From Bradyrhizobium viridifuturi (GTDB lineage Bacteria; Pseudomonadota; Alphaproteobacteria; Rhizobiales; Xanthobacteraceae), in NCBI RefSeq assembly GCF_001238275.1, contig NZ_LGTB01000054.1:1-55955 (forward strand): a stretch of DNA of 55,955 nt. Direction: 5' to 3'. Shown one piece after another: positions 15,919 through 25,768 of this stretch (position 1 is the stretch's first letter; each line of letters opens with the position of its first letter). The notes beneath the pieces are model-generated. The model did no database searches. It was not told the DNA's origin and saw only the letters and a list, made by a program, of their open reading frames with translations. A program made the translations under genes and the position numbers.

Positions 15919-18356
15919 AGCGATTTCTCCAGATTGACGAGATTGGGGATCAGATCTGTCGCCCAGGCGACACCGCGGTGCTGGAGCCAGGCAGCCACGA
16001 AGCCGTCGGGTCCATGTTCGGCGGTGAGTTGCGAGATGGCAGCCTGGTCTGTCCTGGAAGAGGCTGCGGTGAATGCGAGCGCAACCTCACCAAGGCCAAG
16101 TTCGAACATCCGGTTACCGCGACGAGACTGGCAATAGTAGTCGCGCTTTGGCGTTGCCCGACTCAGAAGCTCGATCTGGCGGTCATTGAGGCCGAAGCGA
16201 CGGTAGATGGCAGTGATCTGCGGTTCGATCGCCCGTTCGTTCGGCAGCAACAATCGCGTTGGGCAGCTTTCGATGATAGCCGGCGCAATCGCGGAGCCAT
16301 CAATGTCCGAAAGCGACTGTGTGGCGAAGATGACGGACGCGTTCTTCTTCCGAAGCGTCTTCAGCCATTCCCGGAGCTGCCCCGCGAAATCCTCATCGTC
16401 TAGGGCGAGCCAACCCTCATCGACAATCAAGAGCGTCGGCCGGCCATCGAGATGATCACCAATACGATGGAAGAGATACGCCAGCACGGCGGGCGCAGCA
16501 CTCGTTCCGATCAAACCTTCGGTCTCAAACGCCTGGACGGACGCCTCGCCAAGACGCTCGAATTCGGCATCGAGCAAGCGTCCGGACGGGCCGCCGAGGC
16601 AATAACGTTGTAAGGCGCGCTTTAGGGAGTTCGATTGCAGCAGGACTGACAGACCCGTGAGGGTGCGCTCTTCCCTCGGTGCCGAGGCGAGAGACGTCAG
16701 CGCCGACCACAGATGATCCTTGACCTCCGGGGTGACCTCGACCTTCTCCCGTACCAGGATCGCGCCGATCCATTCGGTGGCCCATCCGCGCTCGGAAGGA
16801 TCATCTATCCAGGCCAACGGTTGCAGCGCGACGGGGTTTTCGTCTCCGTCAGACAAGGCGCCGCCCAAATCATGCCAGTCACCGCCCATGGCGAGCGCGG
16901 CCGCCCGAATTGAGCCGCCGAAATCGAACGCAAAGACCTGAGAATTCGGATATCGGCGGAATTGCAACGCCATCAGAGCTAGCAACACGGATTTGCCGGC
17001 ACCGGTCGGGCCCACCACGAGGGTATGACCGACGTCGCCGACGTGGAGGGAGTAGCGGAACGGCGTTGATCCCTCCGTCTTGCCGAACAACAGAGGCGGA
17101 CCCTTAAAGTGCAGATCCCTCGCCTCACCGGCCCACACGGCCGACATCGGAATCATATGGGCGAGGTTGAGAGTCGAAATCGGTGGCTGCCGCACATTGG
17201 CGTAGACGTGTCCCGGCAGACTGCCGAGCCAGGCTTCGACGGCGTTCACCGTCTCGACCATGCAGGTGAAATCCCGCCCCTGAATGACCTTCTCAACCAG
17301 CCGTAACTTCTCGTTGGCCGCATTCGGATCGCGGTCCCACACGGTGATGGTTGCCGTGACAAAGGCTTGTCCGATCTGATCCGACCCCAGTTCCTGCAAC
17401 GCCGCGTCGGCATCAAGCGCCTTGTTGTGCGCGTCGGTATCGAGCAGCGTCGACGCCTCGTTGGTCATGACCTCCTTGAGGATGGCGCCGATGGACTTTC
17501 GCTTGGCGAACCACTGCCGCCGAATCTTGGTCAGCAGGCTGGTGGCGTCGGTCTTGTCGAGCATGATCGCGCGGGTCGACCAACGATACGAGAAGGGCAG
17601 GCGATTCAGGTCGTCCAGGATTCCCGGGGTCGTGGCGCCCGGAAAGCCGACAATCGTGAGGACCCGAATGTTGGCTGAGCCCAACATCGGCTCTAGCCCA
17701 CCGGTCAGCGGCTGGTCGGCCAACAGCGCATCGATGTATATCGGAATTTCGGGCACGCGAACGCGGTGACGCTTGGTCGAGATCGTCGAGTGCAGGTAGG
17801 TTAACGTGTCCTGATCATCGAGCCAGGCGCATTCCGGCATAAATCCTTCAAATAGCTGCAGCACGCGGTTGGTTTGATCGACAAACCTGCGGAGCACCTC
17901 GCGCGCGTCTGCTCCGACGGTCCGATTCCGGCCCTCATAGAGGAGTCGCTCTGCCCGGGCAGCGCCCTCTTCCGGGGGCAGGTAGAGGACGGTCAGGAAA
18001 TAGCTGGACTCATAGTGGGCGCCCGCCTCTTCGAACTGAGCTCTGCGCTCGGCGTCGACCAACGCAGACGCAACGTCCGGAAAGGTGTTCGGCGGGTAAG
18101 CACCCGCAAAATGGCGTTGCGCTTCAACGAAGACCGCCCAACCAGATCCCAGACGGCGCAGGGCGCTATTCAGGCGACCCGCGACGCCGACAAGTTCGGC
18201 CGGCACCGCGCTGTCGAGGTCAGGCCCCCGGAACTTTGCTGTCCGTTGGAACGAGCCGTCTTTGTTCAGGATGATTCCCTCGTCGACGAGGGCTGCCCAG
18301 GGAAGGAAGTCGGCGAGACGCGCGTTTGAATGACGATATTCGGCAAAGTTCATCAT
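15915..18356 (-). CDS. trbE: Conjugal transfer ATPase TrbE (VirB4-like)
   Basis: The largest trb protein, 813 residues, powers assembly of the type IV secretion channel at the inner membrane. It contains the CagE/TrbE N-terminal domain (ADFLPWAALVDEGIILNKDG), a Walker A motif GPTGAGKS in the middle, a Walker B region (LLIVDEGWLALDDEDF) and the downstream ATQSLSDI motif. I start at the tandem ATGs at 18356/18353 (MMNFAEYRHSN), the usual TrbE N-terminus; the frame is open to 18545, but inside trbD. Confidence 0.92.
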   Translation of the reverse strand: MMNFAEYRHSNARLADFLPWAALVDEGIILNKDGSFQRTAKFRGPDLDSAVPAELVGVAGRLNSALRRLGSGWAVFVEAQRHFAGAYPPNTFPDVASALVDAERRAQFEEAGAHYESSYFLTVLYLPPEEGAARAERLLYEGRNRTVGADAREVLRRFVDQTNRVLQLFEGFMPECAWLDDQDTLTYLHSTISTKRHRVRVPEIPIYIDALLADQPLTGGLEPMLGSANIRVLTIVGFPGATTPGILDDLNRLPFSYRWSTRAIMLDKTDATSLLTKIRRQWFAKRKSIGAILKEVMTNEASTLLDTDAHNKALDADAALQELGSDQIGQAFVTATITVWDRDPNAANEKLRLVEKVIQGRDFTCMVETVNAVEAWLGSLPGHVYANVRQPPISTLNLAHMIPMSAVWAGEARDLHFKGPPLLFGKTEGSTPFRYSLHVGDVGHTLVVGPTGAGKSVLLALMALQFRRYPNSQVFAFDFGGSIRAAALAMGGDWHDLGGALSDGDENPVALQPLAWIDDPSERGWATEWIGAILVREKVEVTPEVKDHLWSALTSLASAPREERTLTGLSVLLQSNSLKRALQRYCLGGPSGRLLDAEFERLGEASVQAFETEGLIGTSAAPAVLAYLFHRIGDHLDGRPTLLIVDEGWLALDDEDFAGQLREWLKTLRKKNASVIFATQSLSDIDGSAIAPAIIESCPTRLLLPNERAIEPQITAIYRRFGLNDRQIELLSRATPKRDYYCQSRRGNRMFELGLGEVALAFTAASSRTDQAAISQLTAEHGPDGFVAAWLQHRGVAWATDLIPNLVNLEKSL

Positions 18357-18366
18357 GACCGAGAAC

Positions 18367-18630
18367 TCAGGTGTTGAGATGGCCTGGAATGCGCAGATGT
18401 CGGCGCACCACATCGACAAAGGCGGGATCGCGTTTGGCGGCCCAGACGGCGGCCATGTGGCCGATGAACCAGAGAGCAAGACCCGCGATCCAGAGCCGCA
18501 ATCCCAATCCAAGAGCTGCCGCAAGCGTGCCGTTGACAATCGCAACCGACCGCGGCGCGCCGCCCATCAGGATCGGCTCGGTGAGCGCGCGGTGAACGGG
18601 CACGACAAAGCCTGTGACAGGTTCATCCAT
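18367..18630 (-). CDS. trbD: Conjugal transfer protein TrbD (VirB3-like)
   Basis: An 87-residue VirB3-type inner-membrane protein. It begins MDEPVTGFVVPVHRALTEPI, has LMGGAPRSVAIVNGTLAAAL, and shows two hydrophobic segments (about residues 28-45 and 47-65). The start at 18630 overlaps the trbC stop (ATGA). An in-frame extension to 18876 would lie within trbC and is out of character. Confidence 0.88.
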   Translation of the reverse strand: MDEPVTGFVVPVHRALTEPILMGGAPRSVAIVNGTLAAALGLGLRLWIAGLALWFIGHMAAVWAAKRDPAFVDVVRRHLRIPGHLNT

Positions 18631-18956
18631 CAGATCACCACGCCGCCGCCGAAGGAGAAGAACGACAGGAAGAAGCTCGAGGCGGCAAATGCGATCGACA
18701 GGCCGAACACGATCTGGATCAGCCTGCGGAAACCACCCGACGAGTCGCCGAACGCGAGCGTGAGCCCGGTCACGACGATGATGATGACGGCGATGATCTT
18801 GGCGACAGGCCCCTCCACCGACTGCAATATCTGATTGAGTGGCTGCTCCCACGGCATATTCGAGCCGGCAGCCCACGCCGGTGCTGACGCCAAAAGAACC
18901 ATCCCGGACGCGGTCAGTGAAGCGACATCTCGAAGAAAACGAAATTGCGGGCGCAT
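18630..18956 (-). CDS. trbC: Conjugal pilin TrbC (VirB2-like)
   Basis: The 108-residue pilin precursor starts at the ATG at 18956, one base after the trbB stop. It has a signal region ending near SAPAWAAGS and two hydrophobic helices (VAKIIAVIIIVVTGLTLAFG and a C-terminal FGLSIAFAASSFFLSFFS) separated by GDSSGGFRR. This is the pattern of VirB2/TrbC pilins, which form the conjugative pilus. Confidence 0.9.
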   Translation of the reverse strand: MRPQFRFLRDVASLTASGMVLLASAPAWAAGSNMPWEQPLNQILQSVEGPVAKIIAVIIIVVTGLTLAFGDSSGGFRRLIQIVFGLSIAFAASSFFLSFFSFGGGVVI

Positions 18957-18957
18957 G

Positions 18958-19932
18958 TCAGTCTCCTGCTGATGAAAGGTTGTAGTCACCGGCGGCGCCG
19001 AGCCCAGTGACGATGGCGAGTTCAGCGAGGCGACGGTCACCGCCGCGCCCCGCAAGCACGGCAACGAGGTTGATGGTCTCCGCGATCAGGGCGCGCGGAA
19101 CCGTGACGACGGCTTCCTGGATGAGTTGCTCGAGTCGCCGCAGCGCGCCGAGCGCGCTGCCCGCATGGATAGTCCCGATGCCACCGGGGTGACCGGTGCC
19201 CCAGGCCTTGAGCAGGTCGAGCGCTTCGGCACCGCGAACCTCGCCAACCGGAATGCGATCCGGGCGCAATCGCAGCGACGAGCGAACCAGGTCGGAAAGC
19301 GTGGCCACCCCATCTTTGGTCCGCAAGGCTACGAGATTAGGCGCCTTACATTGGAGTTCGCGCGTATCTTCGATCAGAACGACCCGATCGGAGCTCTTCG
19401 CGACCTCGGCCAGCAGCGCGTTCGTCAAGGTTGTCTTGCCGGTCGATGTCCCGCCGGCGACGAGGATGTTCTTCCGTGCCGCGACCGCGTCCCTCAGATT
19501 CCTCGCCTGCTCCGAGGTCATGATCCCCCTGGCGACGTAGTCGTCGAGCGTGAACACCGCCACGGCCGGCTTGCGGATAGCAAAGGCCGGTGCCGCAACG
19601 ACCGGAGGCAATAGCCCTTCGAAGCGCTCGCCTGTCCCAGGCAATTCGGCCGAGACCCGCGGCGAGCCGGCATGCACCTCCGCACCTACGTGGTGCGCTA
19701 CCAGGCGAACAATGCGCTCGCCGTCTGCGGCCGACAAAGTTTCGCCTGTGTCGATCAGGCCATTCGACAACCGGTCGACCCACAACCGTCCATCCGGATT
19801 GAGCATCACCTCGATGATCGCCTCGTCTTCGAGGTAGCCGGCAATCGCAGAGCCAAGCGCGCTGCGCAGCATTCGCGCGCCGCGCGAATTCGCTTCCGAT
19901 TGAATGGAATGAATTGCCACCGCCGCCCCCAC
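18958..19932 (-). CDS. trbB: Conjugal transfer ATPase TrbB (VirB11-like)
   Basis: A 324-residue hexameric traffic ATPase of the VirB11 family. The Walker A motif is GGTSTGKTT (residues 160-168); the Asp box (VVLIEDTRELQ), Walker B-like (RPDRIPVGEVRGAEALDLL) and His box (GHPGGIGTIHAGSA) follow in order. It is the first gene of the trb set on this element. About 155 bp separate it from the stop of the MFS gene, whereas in related ICEs the ribbon-helix-helix gene sits directly upstream. Confidence 0.93.
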   Translation of the reverse strand: MGAAVAIHSIQSEANSRGARMLRSALGSAIAGYLEDEAIIEVMLNPDGRLWVDRLSNGLIDTGETLSAADGERIVRLVAHHVGAEVHAGSPRVSAELPGTGERFEGLLPPVVAAPAFAIRKPAVAVFTLDDYVARGIMTSEQARNLRDAVAARKNILVAGGTSTGKTTLTNALLAEVAKSSDRVVLIEDTRELQCKAPNLVALRTKDGVATLSDLVRSSLRLRPDRIPVGEVRGAEALDLLKAWGTGHPGGIGTIHAGSALGALRRLEQLIQEAVVTVPRALIAETINLVAVLAGRGGDRRLAELAIVTGLGAAGDYNLSSAGD

Positions 19933-20087
19933 TAAACGAGGCGCCTACGGGGCGCCTAAGATGGGATGATTAGAAAAGGCATCGATGGACGTGGCGCAAC
20001 AAGCCGCTTCAACGATCGTGGACTAGCGTAGAAAAAGAAAGTCTGAGAATTGATACTCGAGGTGACGGTTCGCTGGGAGTGGCTTGC

Positions 20088-21416
20088 TTACCACTCCACA
20101 TCGTCATTCGCGGGCAAGAGGATGACCGAGTCCTCATACAACCCAACTGACTCGACAGCGCAGCGAGTGTCAGCCGGCCTGAAGAAGAGGATTGAACTTA
20201 TCCACGAAGCGATGGATCGGCGCCAGGGCAGCGCGAACCAGACCAGCGTCGCGATCTGCAGTACTACGTTGAGACCAAAAGCGACTTGATAGGCTTGGAC
20301 GGGCCTATGGCCATCGTTCCTCACCCATTGCTCTAGGATCAGGCCTGTTGCAGATTGTGCCAGAAAGGCCCAGCCAAAGTGCAAGACGTTCAAAGTGCCA
20401 TTGGCACGACCAGCAAGCTCAGGCGGAAAGTAATCCGCAATTACCGCAAAACTGACCACGGTCGCCGTTCCGGCAATTGCGACAACGGACCAAGGGAAAA
20501 TGGACGGCAGAGGCGCTCGCAGGATCAAGGCCAGCTCGGCTGCGATAAGCAAGACTGCAACGATCGCTAATACCGTCTCCGCCCCGATTCCCCTTCGTTT
20601 GATGTGATGGACCGTCATGCCGAACAACCAGGCACCGCCGCCAAGCATGATCGACATTATGAACAGTTGCCTGACAAGACTTGAACGGTCAAACCCCTCG
20701 ACGTCTGTCAGCCACGGCGATGCCCACAATCCCTGCAGGGACCAGGACGATCCAACGCAAGTCGCCGACAACGGTGCCATTCGCCAAAAGCGCCGATCGC
20801 TGAAGACGGAGCTCAGGGAAGCGGCCGCTGTTGATGGGGCCACTCCTCGTTCAGGCACTACGACGTAGATGAGAATAGCTGTCGCACCGGTCGCGAGGGC
20901 CATGATGTCAAAGAGCTGCCGCCAGCCCATCCAGGCGAGCAGGTGTTCGACGGGAGCCGTGGCGGTCACCGCTCCAAGCGATCCCAACATGATCATGTAG
21001 CCATTGAGCAACGCAACTCGCTCCCTGGGGAACCAAAGGATGATGGACTTCAGTCCTGCCGTGAGCGACGCCGCGACACCAAGCCCGATCATTGCGCGCG
21101 CGACCAAGAGGAGTAGGAAGCCGTTCGATACCGCGAATAGTCCGGCGCCGAGTGCTGCGAGCAACAGCAAAACGCTCTGTACGCGACGCGGACCAAAGCG
21201 GTCCAATAGAATACCGATGGGGATCTGAACCGCTGCGAAAACAAAAAAATAGACTGACGTAAGCAACCCGAGATCAGCAGCACCAACGCCGATATCCGAG
21301 CTGAGATGGCTGGCGATCAGAGCGTTGATCGTTCGAAACAGATAAGAGAAATAGGACCCCGCTGCAAAAGGCAGAAAGACGCGCGCGATTCGACGCCATG
21401 CTGTTAAAATTTGCAT
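20088..21416 (-). CDS. Major facilitator superfamily transporter
   Basis: A 442-residue protein with twelve predicted membrane helices. The MFS loop 2-3 motif appears as GILLDRFGPRRVQS, the equivalent of the A-motif GxLaDrxGrrxxl. I start at the ATG at 21416 (MQILTAWRRIARVFLPFAAG), which has AAAGGGG upstream; the frame runs to 21548 without a better site. It is wedged between the ribbon-helix-helix gene and trbB, a place usually without cargo in this ICE family, on the same strand, so it may be co-transcribed with trb. Its substrate cannot be told from sequence; the fold is of the organic-anion/sugar-phosphate type. Confidence 0.82.
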   Translation of the reverse strand: MQILTAWRRIARVFLPFAAGSYFSYLFRTINALIASHLSSDIGVGAADLGLLTSVYFFVFAAVQIPIGILLDRFGPRRVQSVLLLLAALGAGLFAVSNGFLLLLVARAMIGLGVAASLTAGLKSIILWFPRERVALLNGYMIMLGSLGAVTATAPVEHLLAWMGWRQLFDIMALATGATAILIYVVVPERGVAPSTAAASLSSVFSDRRFWRMAPLSATCVGSSWSLQGLWASPWLTDVEGFDRSSLVRQLFIMSIMLGGGAWLFGMTVHHIKRRGIGAETVLAIVAVLLIAAELALILRAPLPSIFPWSVVAIAGTATVVSFAVIADYFPPELAGRANGTLNVLHFGWAFLAQSATGLILEQWVRNDGHRPVQAYQVAFGLNVVLQIATLVWFALPWRRSIASWISSILFFRPADTRCAVESVGLYEDSVILLPANDDVEW

Positions 21417-21548
21417 GCTGGCCCCTTTGCTCTCAGCTCGCTCGAGCCGATAGCGCGTCCAGCTTTTGTCAGTTCGGCTAAATCGCTGCGGTCGTAGGCT
21501 GGGGTAGAAAAAGAAAGACCGGCGAAATGCTCTTTCTACATGGTTCAA

Positions 21549-21974
21549 TCAGATTTCTTCAGCCGGTTCCTGACGGCGTATATCTTCTGGAATTTCGCGC
21601 AAAAAGCTTTGCCCCTTTTGCAAACGCCGACCGAGCGCCTCGACAAATCCTTCAAAGCGCTCCCGGCCCTTTGCCTGTGCGGCCACCTGCGCGTCGTTGG
21701 GTAGCGGTGGCGTGATCGTCAGCCAGAAACGGATGAACAGGGCCAAGCTCTCGGCGGTCAAACCGACGTCGCGTTCCAGTCTCTGCATCTGACGGGAAAG
21801 CCGATCTAGGCGCCGGGTAAACGCTGCCTCCCGCCTGTCCGCGCCGTCCGGCGATAGAAACGAGGCAACCGCCGCCTCTACGATCGCAGACCGGGAAAGC
21901 TTCTTGCGATCGGCGAGCTCCGAGATCTGTTTCAGAATCTCCGGTGGGAAGTAGACGTTCATCCGGTCGCGCAT
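21549..21974 (-). CDS. Ribbon-helix-helix (CopG-type) protein of the conjugation module
   Basis: A 141-residue protein. The N-terminus MRDRMNVYFPPEILKQISEL followed by ADRKKLSRSAIVEAAVASFL fits a ribbon-helix-helix DNA-binding domain (residues 5-45), and the rest is a helical, basic/acidic tail. The gene regularly lies between traG and trbB in rhizobial ICEs and may be a relaxosome accessory factor or regulator. Its start lies 6 bp after the traG stop. Confidence 0.8.
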   Translation of the reverse strand: MRDRMNVYFPPEILKQISELADRKKLSRSAIVEAAVASFLSPDGADRREAAFTRRLDRLSRQMQRLERDVGLTAESLALFIRFWLTITPPLPNDAQVAAQAKGRERFEGFVEALGRRLQKGQSFLREIPEDIRRQEPAEEI

Positions 21975-21980
21975 ATTACC

Positions 21981-23967
21981 TCAGAGCTCCATACCGTCAT
22001 TCGGGTCCATGGCGACTTGACGGGCGACACCGCGCATCTGCTGGCGTATGAACCGGGACTGACGGATGGCATCCTCGTCGTCGTCAAGAACGGCCGCAAA
22101 TTCCTCTGCCGGCGTCGGTTCGGTCGTCTCCTTAGCGATCGCGACATGATCGGGGAGTTCGGGCTCACGACGGAGCCCGCTGTTCGCCGCATCTTCCTCG
22201 GCCTCCGCGGCTTTGTCAGTTGGACCTCGCGTCGGCTTCAGAGTTCCAAGTGTTGACCATCCGTCCATTCGCGATGACTGACCTGATGCCGCCGGATCGG
22301 GCGGTGGCAAGACACGCTCGGTAAATCGCTGATCCTCGTAGTAGCGGACCTTCTTCGCCCGGATTGGCGGCGTGCCCGCCACCATGACGATCTCGTCCAT
22401 CGGTGGAAGCTGCATGACTTCGCCGGGGGTCAATAGCGGCCTCGCCGTCTCCTGGCGCGACACCATGAGGTGCCCCAGCCATGGGTTCAACCTGTGCCCG
22501 GCGTAGTTCTTCATCGCTCGCATCTCGGTCGCCGTACCCAGCGCGTCGGACACCCTTTTGGCCGTCCGCTCGTCGTTGGTCGCGAAGCTGACGCGGACGT
22601 GACAATTGTCGAGAATGGCGTTGTTGGGGCCGTAGGCCTTCTCGATCTGATTGAGCGATTGCGCGATCAAGAAACTCTTGATGCCGTATCCCGCCATGAA
22701 GGCCAGCGCGGACTCGAAGAAATCAAGCCGTCCGAGTGCCGGGAACTCGTCGAGCATCATCAGAACGCGATGCCGGCGATCGCGGGCGTGTAAGTCCTCA
22801 GTTAGGCGCCGGCCGATCTGATTCAGCACCAGACGAATCAATGGTTTGGTTCGCGAGATATCGGAAGGTGGCACCACAAGGTAAAGCGTCGCCGGTCGCT
22901 ATTTGCGATCAGATCGGCAATCCGCCAGTCGCAGCGACAGGTCACCTGGGCCACGACGGGATCGCGGTAAAGGCCGAGGAACGACATCGCGGTGGACAGG
23001 ACGCCTGAACGTTCGTTCTCGGATTGTTGAGGAGTTCGCGCGCGGTTGAAGCGACCACGGGATGGGCACCATGCTCGCCAAGGTGCCGGCTGGTCATCAT
23101 CGCCTTTAGCGTGGCCTCGATCGGCCGCTTCGGATCAGATAGGAAAGCTGCGACGCCGGCCAAGGTCTTGTCTGCCTCAGCATAGAGAACATGGAGTATG
23201 GCGCCGACTAGGAGCGAATGACTGGTCTTCTCCCAGTGGTTCCGCTTGTCGAGCGAGCCTTCGGGGTCGACCAGGACGTCGGCCACGTTCTGGACGTCTC
23301 GAACCTCCCATTCCCCGCGTCGGACTTCGAGGAGCGGATTGTAAGCTGATGACTTTGGGTTGGTGGGGTCGAACAACAGGACGCGGCCATGCCGCGAGCG
23401 GAATCCGGCGGTCAGTTGCCAGTTCTCGCCCTTGATGTCGTGCACGATGGCCGAACCCGGCCATGCAAGAAGAGAGGGAACGACGAGACCGACGCCTTTG
23501 CCGGACCGGGTGGGCGCGAAACATAGCACGTGCTCCGGTCCGTCATGACGGAGGTAGTCGCGGTCGAGTTCGCCGAGTACCACACCGTCCGGACCAAGAA
23601 GTCCCGCCGCTCGAACCTCTTCCGCATCAGCCCAGCGCGCCGAGCCATAGGTCTCGACGTTCTTGGCTTCACGCGCACGCCACACGGACATGCCGATCGC
23701 CGCCGCGATCGAAACGAAGGTCCCGGACGCGGCGATGAAGGCTCCCTCGACAAAGACCTGAGGCGCATAAGCATCGTAGACGAACCACCACCAAAAGAAG
23801 ATCGGTGGGTAATAGATCTTGAGGCCCAACAGTTCGAACCAGGGCCGGCCAAGCTCCGGTTGATAGGCGAGCCGCCAAGCCGTCCACTCTGTTGCTCCCC
23901 AGATAGCCAGCAGAACGATCAGGCCGACAACGATCACCTGTCCCCAGAGGATTTTGGTTCCGGACAT
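21981..23967 (-). pseudogene. traG: Coupling protein traG (VirD4-like), broken by two small indels
   Basis: TraG is the inner-membrane ATPase that brings the relaxosome to the mating channel. The 5' part (from ATG 23967, with AAGGGA upstream) encodes two or three membrane helices and the Walker A motif APTRSGKGVGLVVPSLL. The 3' part carries Walker B (VLMMLDEFPALGRLDF) and the C-terminal region. Near 23020 the frame jumps: LLNN is followed in another frame by SENERSGVLSTAMSFLGLYR through DLIANSDR; near 22900 it jumps again to LYLVVPPSDISRTKPLIRLV. The pattern fits a 1-base loss and a nearby 4-base loss about 120 bp apart. Unless these are sequencing errors, no full-length TraG is made and self-transfer should fail. 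Confidence 0.85.
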
Positions 23968-24004
23968 TCCGAACGTCCCTTCCGCAACTTGATTGGAGAG
24001 ATTG

Positions 24005-25768
24005 CTAGAGACCGAGGTCACGCTTCCGACCAAAGCCCCATTCGATGCCCCCACCGTCCTTCACGACGCCGGTGACGTGTTGGCCAAGCTTCTTTTCGAG
24101 TTCACGCGACCAGGGCACCAGCTGAAAGCCCAACCCATTATCGATCATGGCGAAGCGTCCCGAGGCTAGCGTCAGCCGCTGGCGATACGTGCCCGCCACA
24201 TGCTCCCCGGAGTCAGCCTTTACTTGTGGTAGGCGGATGTCGGCCGAGACTTTTGCGCCAGCCTCGTCCAGTTCGCGCCGGCGCAACGTGTTCAGGAGGT
24301 CGCGCTGCAAGATAATGCGTTGACCCTGCCGCCGCGCTAGGCCCTCCTGGATCAGATGCTCGGTACGGGCTTCCATGGCGTCGCGGGTCTCCCGCCCAAA
24401 TCCTCCCATGGCGAGCGGCATGGGGTCGCGCTCGACCAGCCGGTAGTCGAGCCAGGTTGCCCCCTTCGCGGTGACCTGCTCACCAAGATCGAGATCTGAA
24501 CGGGTCGCGAGCACCAGGGTGGGACGCGGGTCGTCGGCTTGACCGAAGCGTCGGACTTCGACGATTCCGCCGATCGGGGGTGCGTGGTCGAAAGCTTCGA
24601 GCCCTCGGAAGCGCACGTGATGCGCGCGTCCGTCTATTCCATCGATCAGGGCATAGGCCTCGCCGGTCAGTTCGTCATGCAGTCCACGGTCGACCAGGCG
24701 TCCGACAAGCTGGGACGTCGGCTGTTCGCCTTCGATGACGTAGTCGGCAACGCCGCGCGCTTCCCCGCGGTTGGTAAAGACGCGGTGCATGGTCTTGATG
24801 ATATCACCACGCATGCCGAGGTCGCGAAGATTGCGCTCGGCCTGGAGCCCGACCATCCACTCCCCCGGCGAGGCGGGTGCAGCAAGACCCATCTTCTCCA
24901 GGTGTTGAAGGCGGCCGACCATCAGGCGCCGGATCTCGGGATCGGACTTGCCGGAATTCTCCGGGCGAAGATCGATAGTGCCGGTCTCATCGGCCGCCAG
25001 CCGGATCTCCCGATCGAGCCGCGTCCATCGTTCCGCTGTGACTTCCCTCTCTAGCGAATTGCGGATCTCGTGCTCCGGTTTTGGACCCAATTCGCAGGCG
25101 ACCAGTTCCTCGGCGCGGGAGCGCAGGCCTTGGCTGATGTAGTCGCGGGAGATCACGAGATCCGCCCCCTCCACATCTACTCCCCGAACGAGAAGGTGGA
25201 CGTGAGGGTTGTCGGTGTTCCAATGATCGATAGCAACCCAATCGAGCCGCGTGCCGACATCGGTCTCCATCTGCCTGACGAGATCGCGAACAAAGGCCTT
25301 CAGGTCGGTCATGTCACCGGCATCCTCTGGCGAGACGATGAAGCGGAAATGATGCCGGTCGTCCGTGCACCGTTCTGCGAAAGCCAGGCCATCAGCACGG
25401 TCGCTGCCAGCATCAAACATCTCGGCCCGCTCACCACTCCGGGTCACGCCGTCGCGCTTCAGATACGAGAGGTGGGCGGTCAGTGGTGCTGAACGGAAGG
25501 CTCGCCCTTTGTGCCGGACCACGCGCGCTTTCACCACAACGCGCCGCGTCGAGCTGAACAATCTGGCGCGGCTAAAGGCGAGGCGACCACGGCCAAACGT
25601 CGAGCGTCCATGGGCCGCCGAACGCCTGCCGGCTACCGTCTGACCCGAGGTGTGTCCCGCTTTCTTCGTCGCCCGCAGCACCTGGTTGATGAAGCTCTTG
25701 GGCTTTGGCGCGCGTGTACTGCGAATGCGCCCAGGCCGAATTCGCAGGTCGCTGTCGCCTGCGGTCAT
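24005..25768 (-). CDS. rlxS: Conjugal relaxase with DUF3363 (RlxS/VirD2-like)
   Basis: The 587-residue relaxase nicks the origin of transfer and leads the strand into the recipient. The metal-binding HxH motif is in DNPHVHLLVRGVD at about residue 190, after the strand DWVAIDHW; the DUF3363 region follows (RAEELVACELGPKPEHEIRN and on to the C-terminus). This is the relaxase type of ICEMlSymR7A and relatives. It starts at the ATG at 25768, with a CGAGG site upstream. An oriT is expected near its 5' end, in the gene-poor stretch 25769-26294. traG begins 37 bp after its stop. Confidence 0.87.
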   Translation of the reverse strand: MTAGDSDLRIRPGRIRSTRAPKPKSFINQVLRATKKAGHTSGQTVAGRRSAAHGRSTFGRGRLAFSRARLFSSTRRVVVKARVVRHKGRAFRSAPLTAHLSYLKRDGVTRSGERAEMFDAGSDRADGLAFAERCTDDRHHFRFIVSPEDAGDMTDLKAFVRDLVRQMETDVGTRLDWVAIDHWNTDNPHVHLLVRGVDVEGADLVISRDYISQGLRSRAEELVACELGPKPEHEIRNSLEREVTAERWTRLDREIRLAADETGTIDLRPENSGKSDPEIRRLMVGRLQHLEKMGLAAPASPGEWMVGLQAERNLRDLGMRGDIIKTMHRVFTNRGEARGVADYVIEGEQPTSQLVGRLVDRGLHDELTGEAYALIDGIDGRAHHVRFRGLEAFDHAPPIGGIVEVRRFGQADDPRPTLVLATRSDLDLGEQVTAKGATWLDYRLVERDPMPLAMGGFGRETRDAMEARTEHLIQEGLARRQGQRIILQRDLLNTLRRRELDEAGAKVSADIRLPQVKADSGEHVAGTYRQRLTLASGRFAMIDNGLGFQLVPWSRELEKKLGQHVTGVVKDGGGIEWGFGRKRDLGL

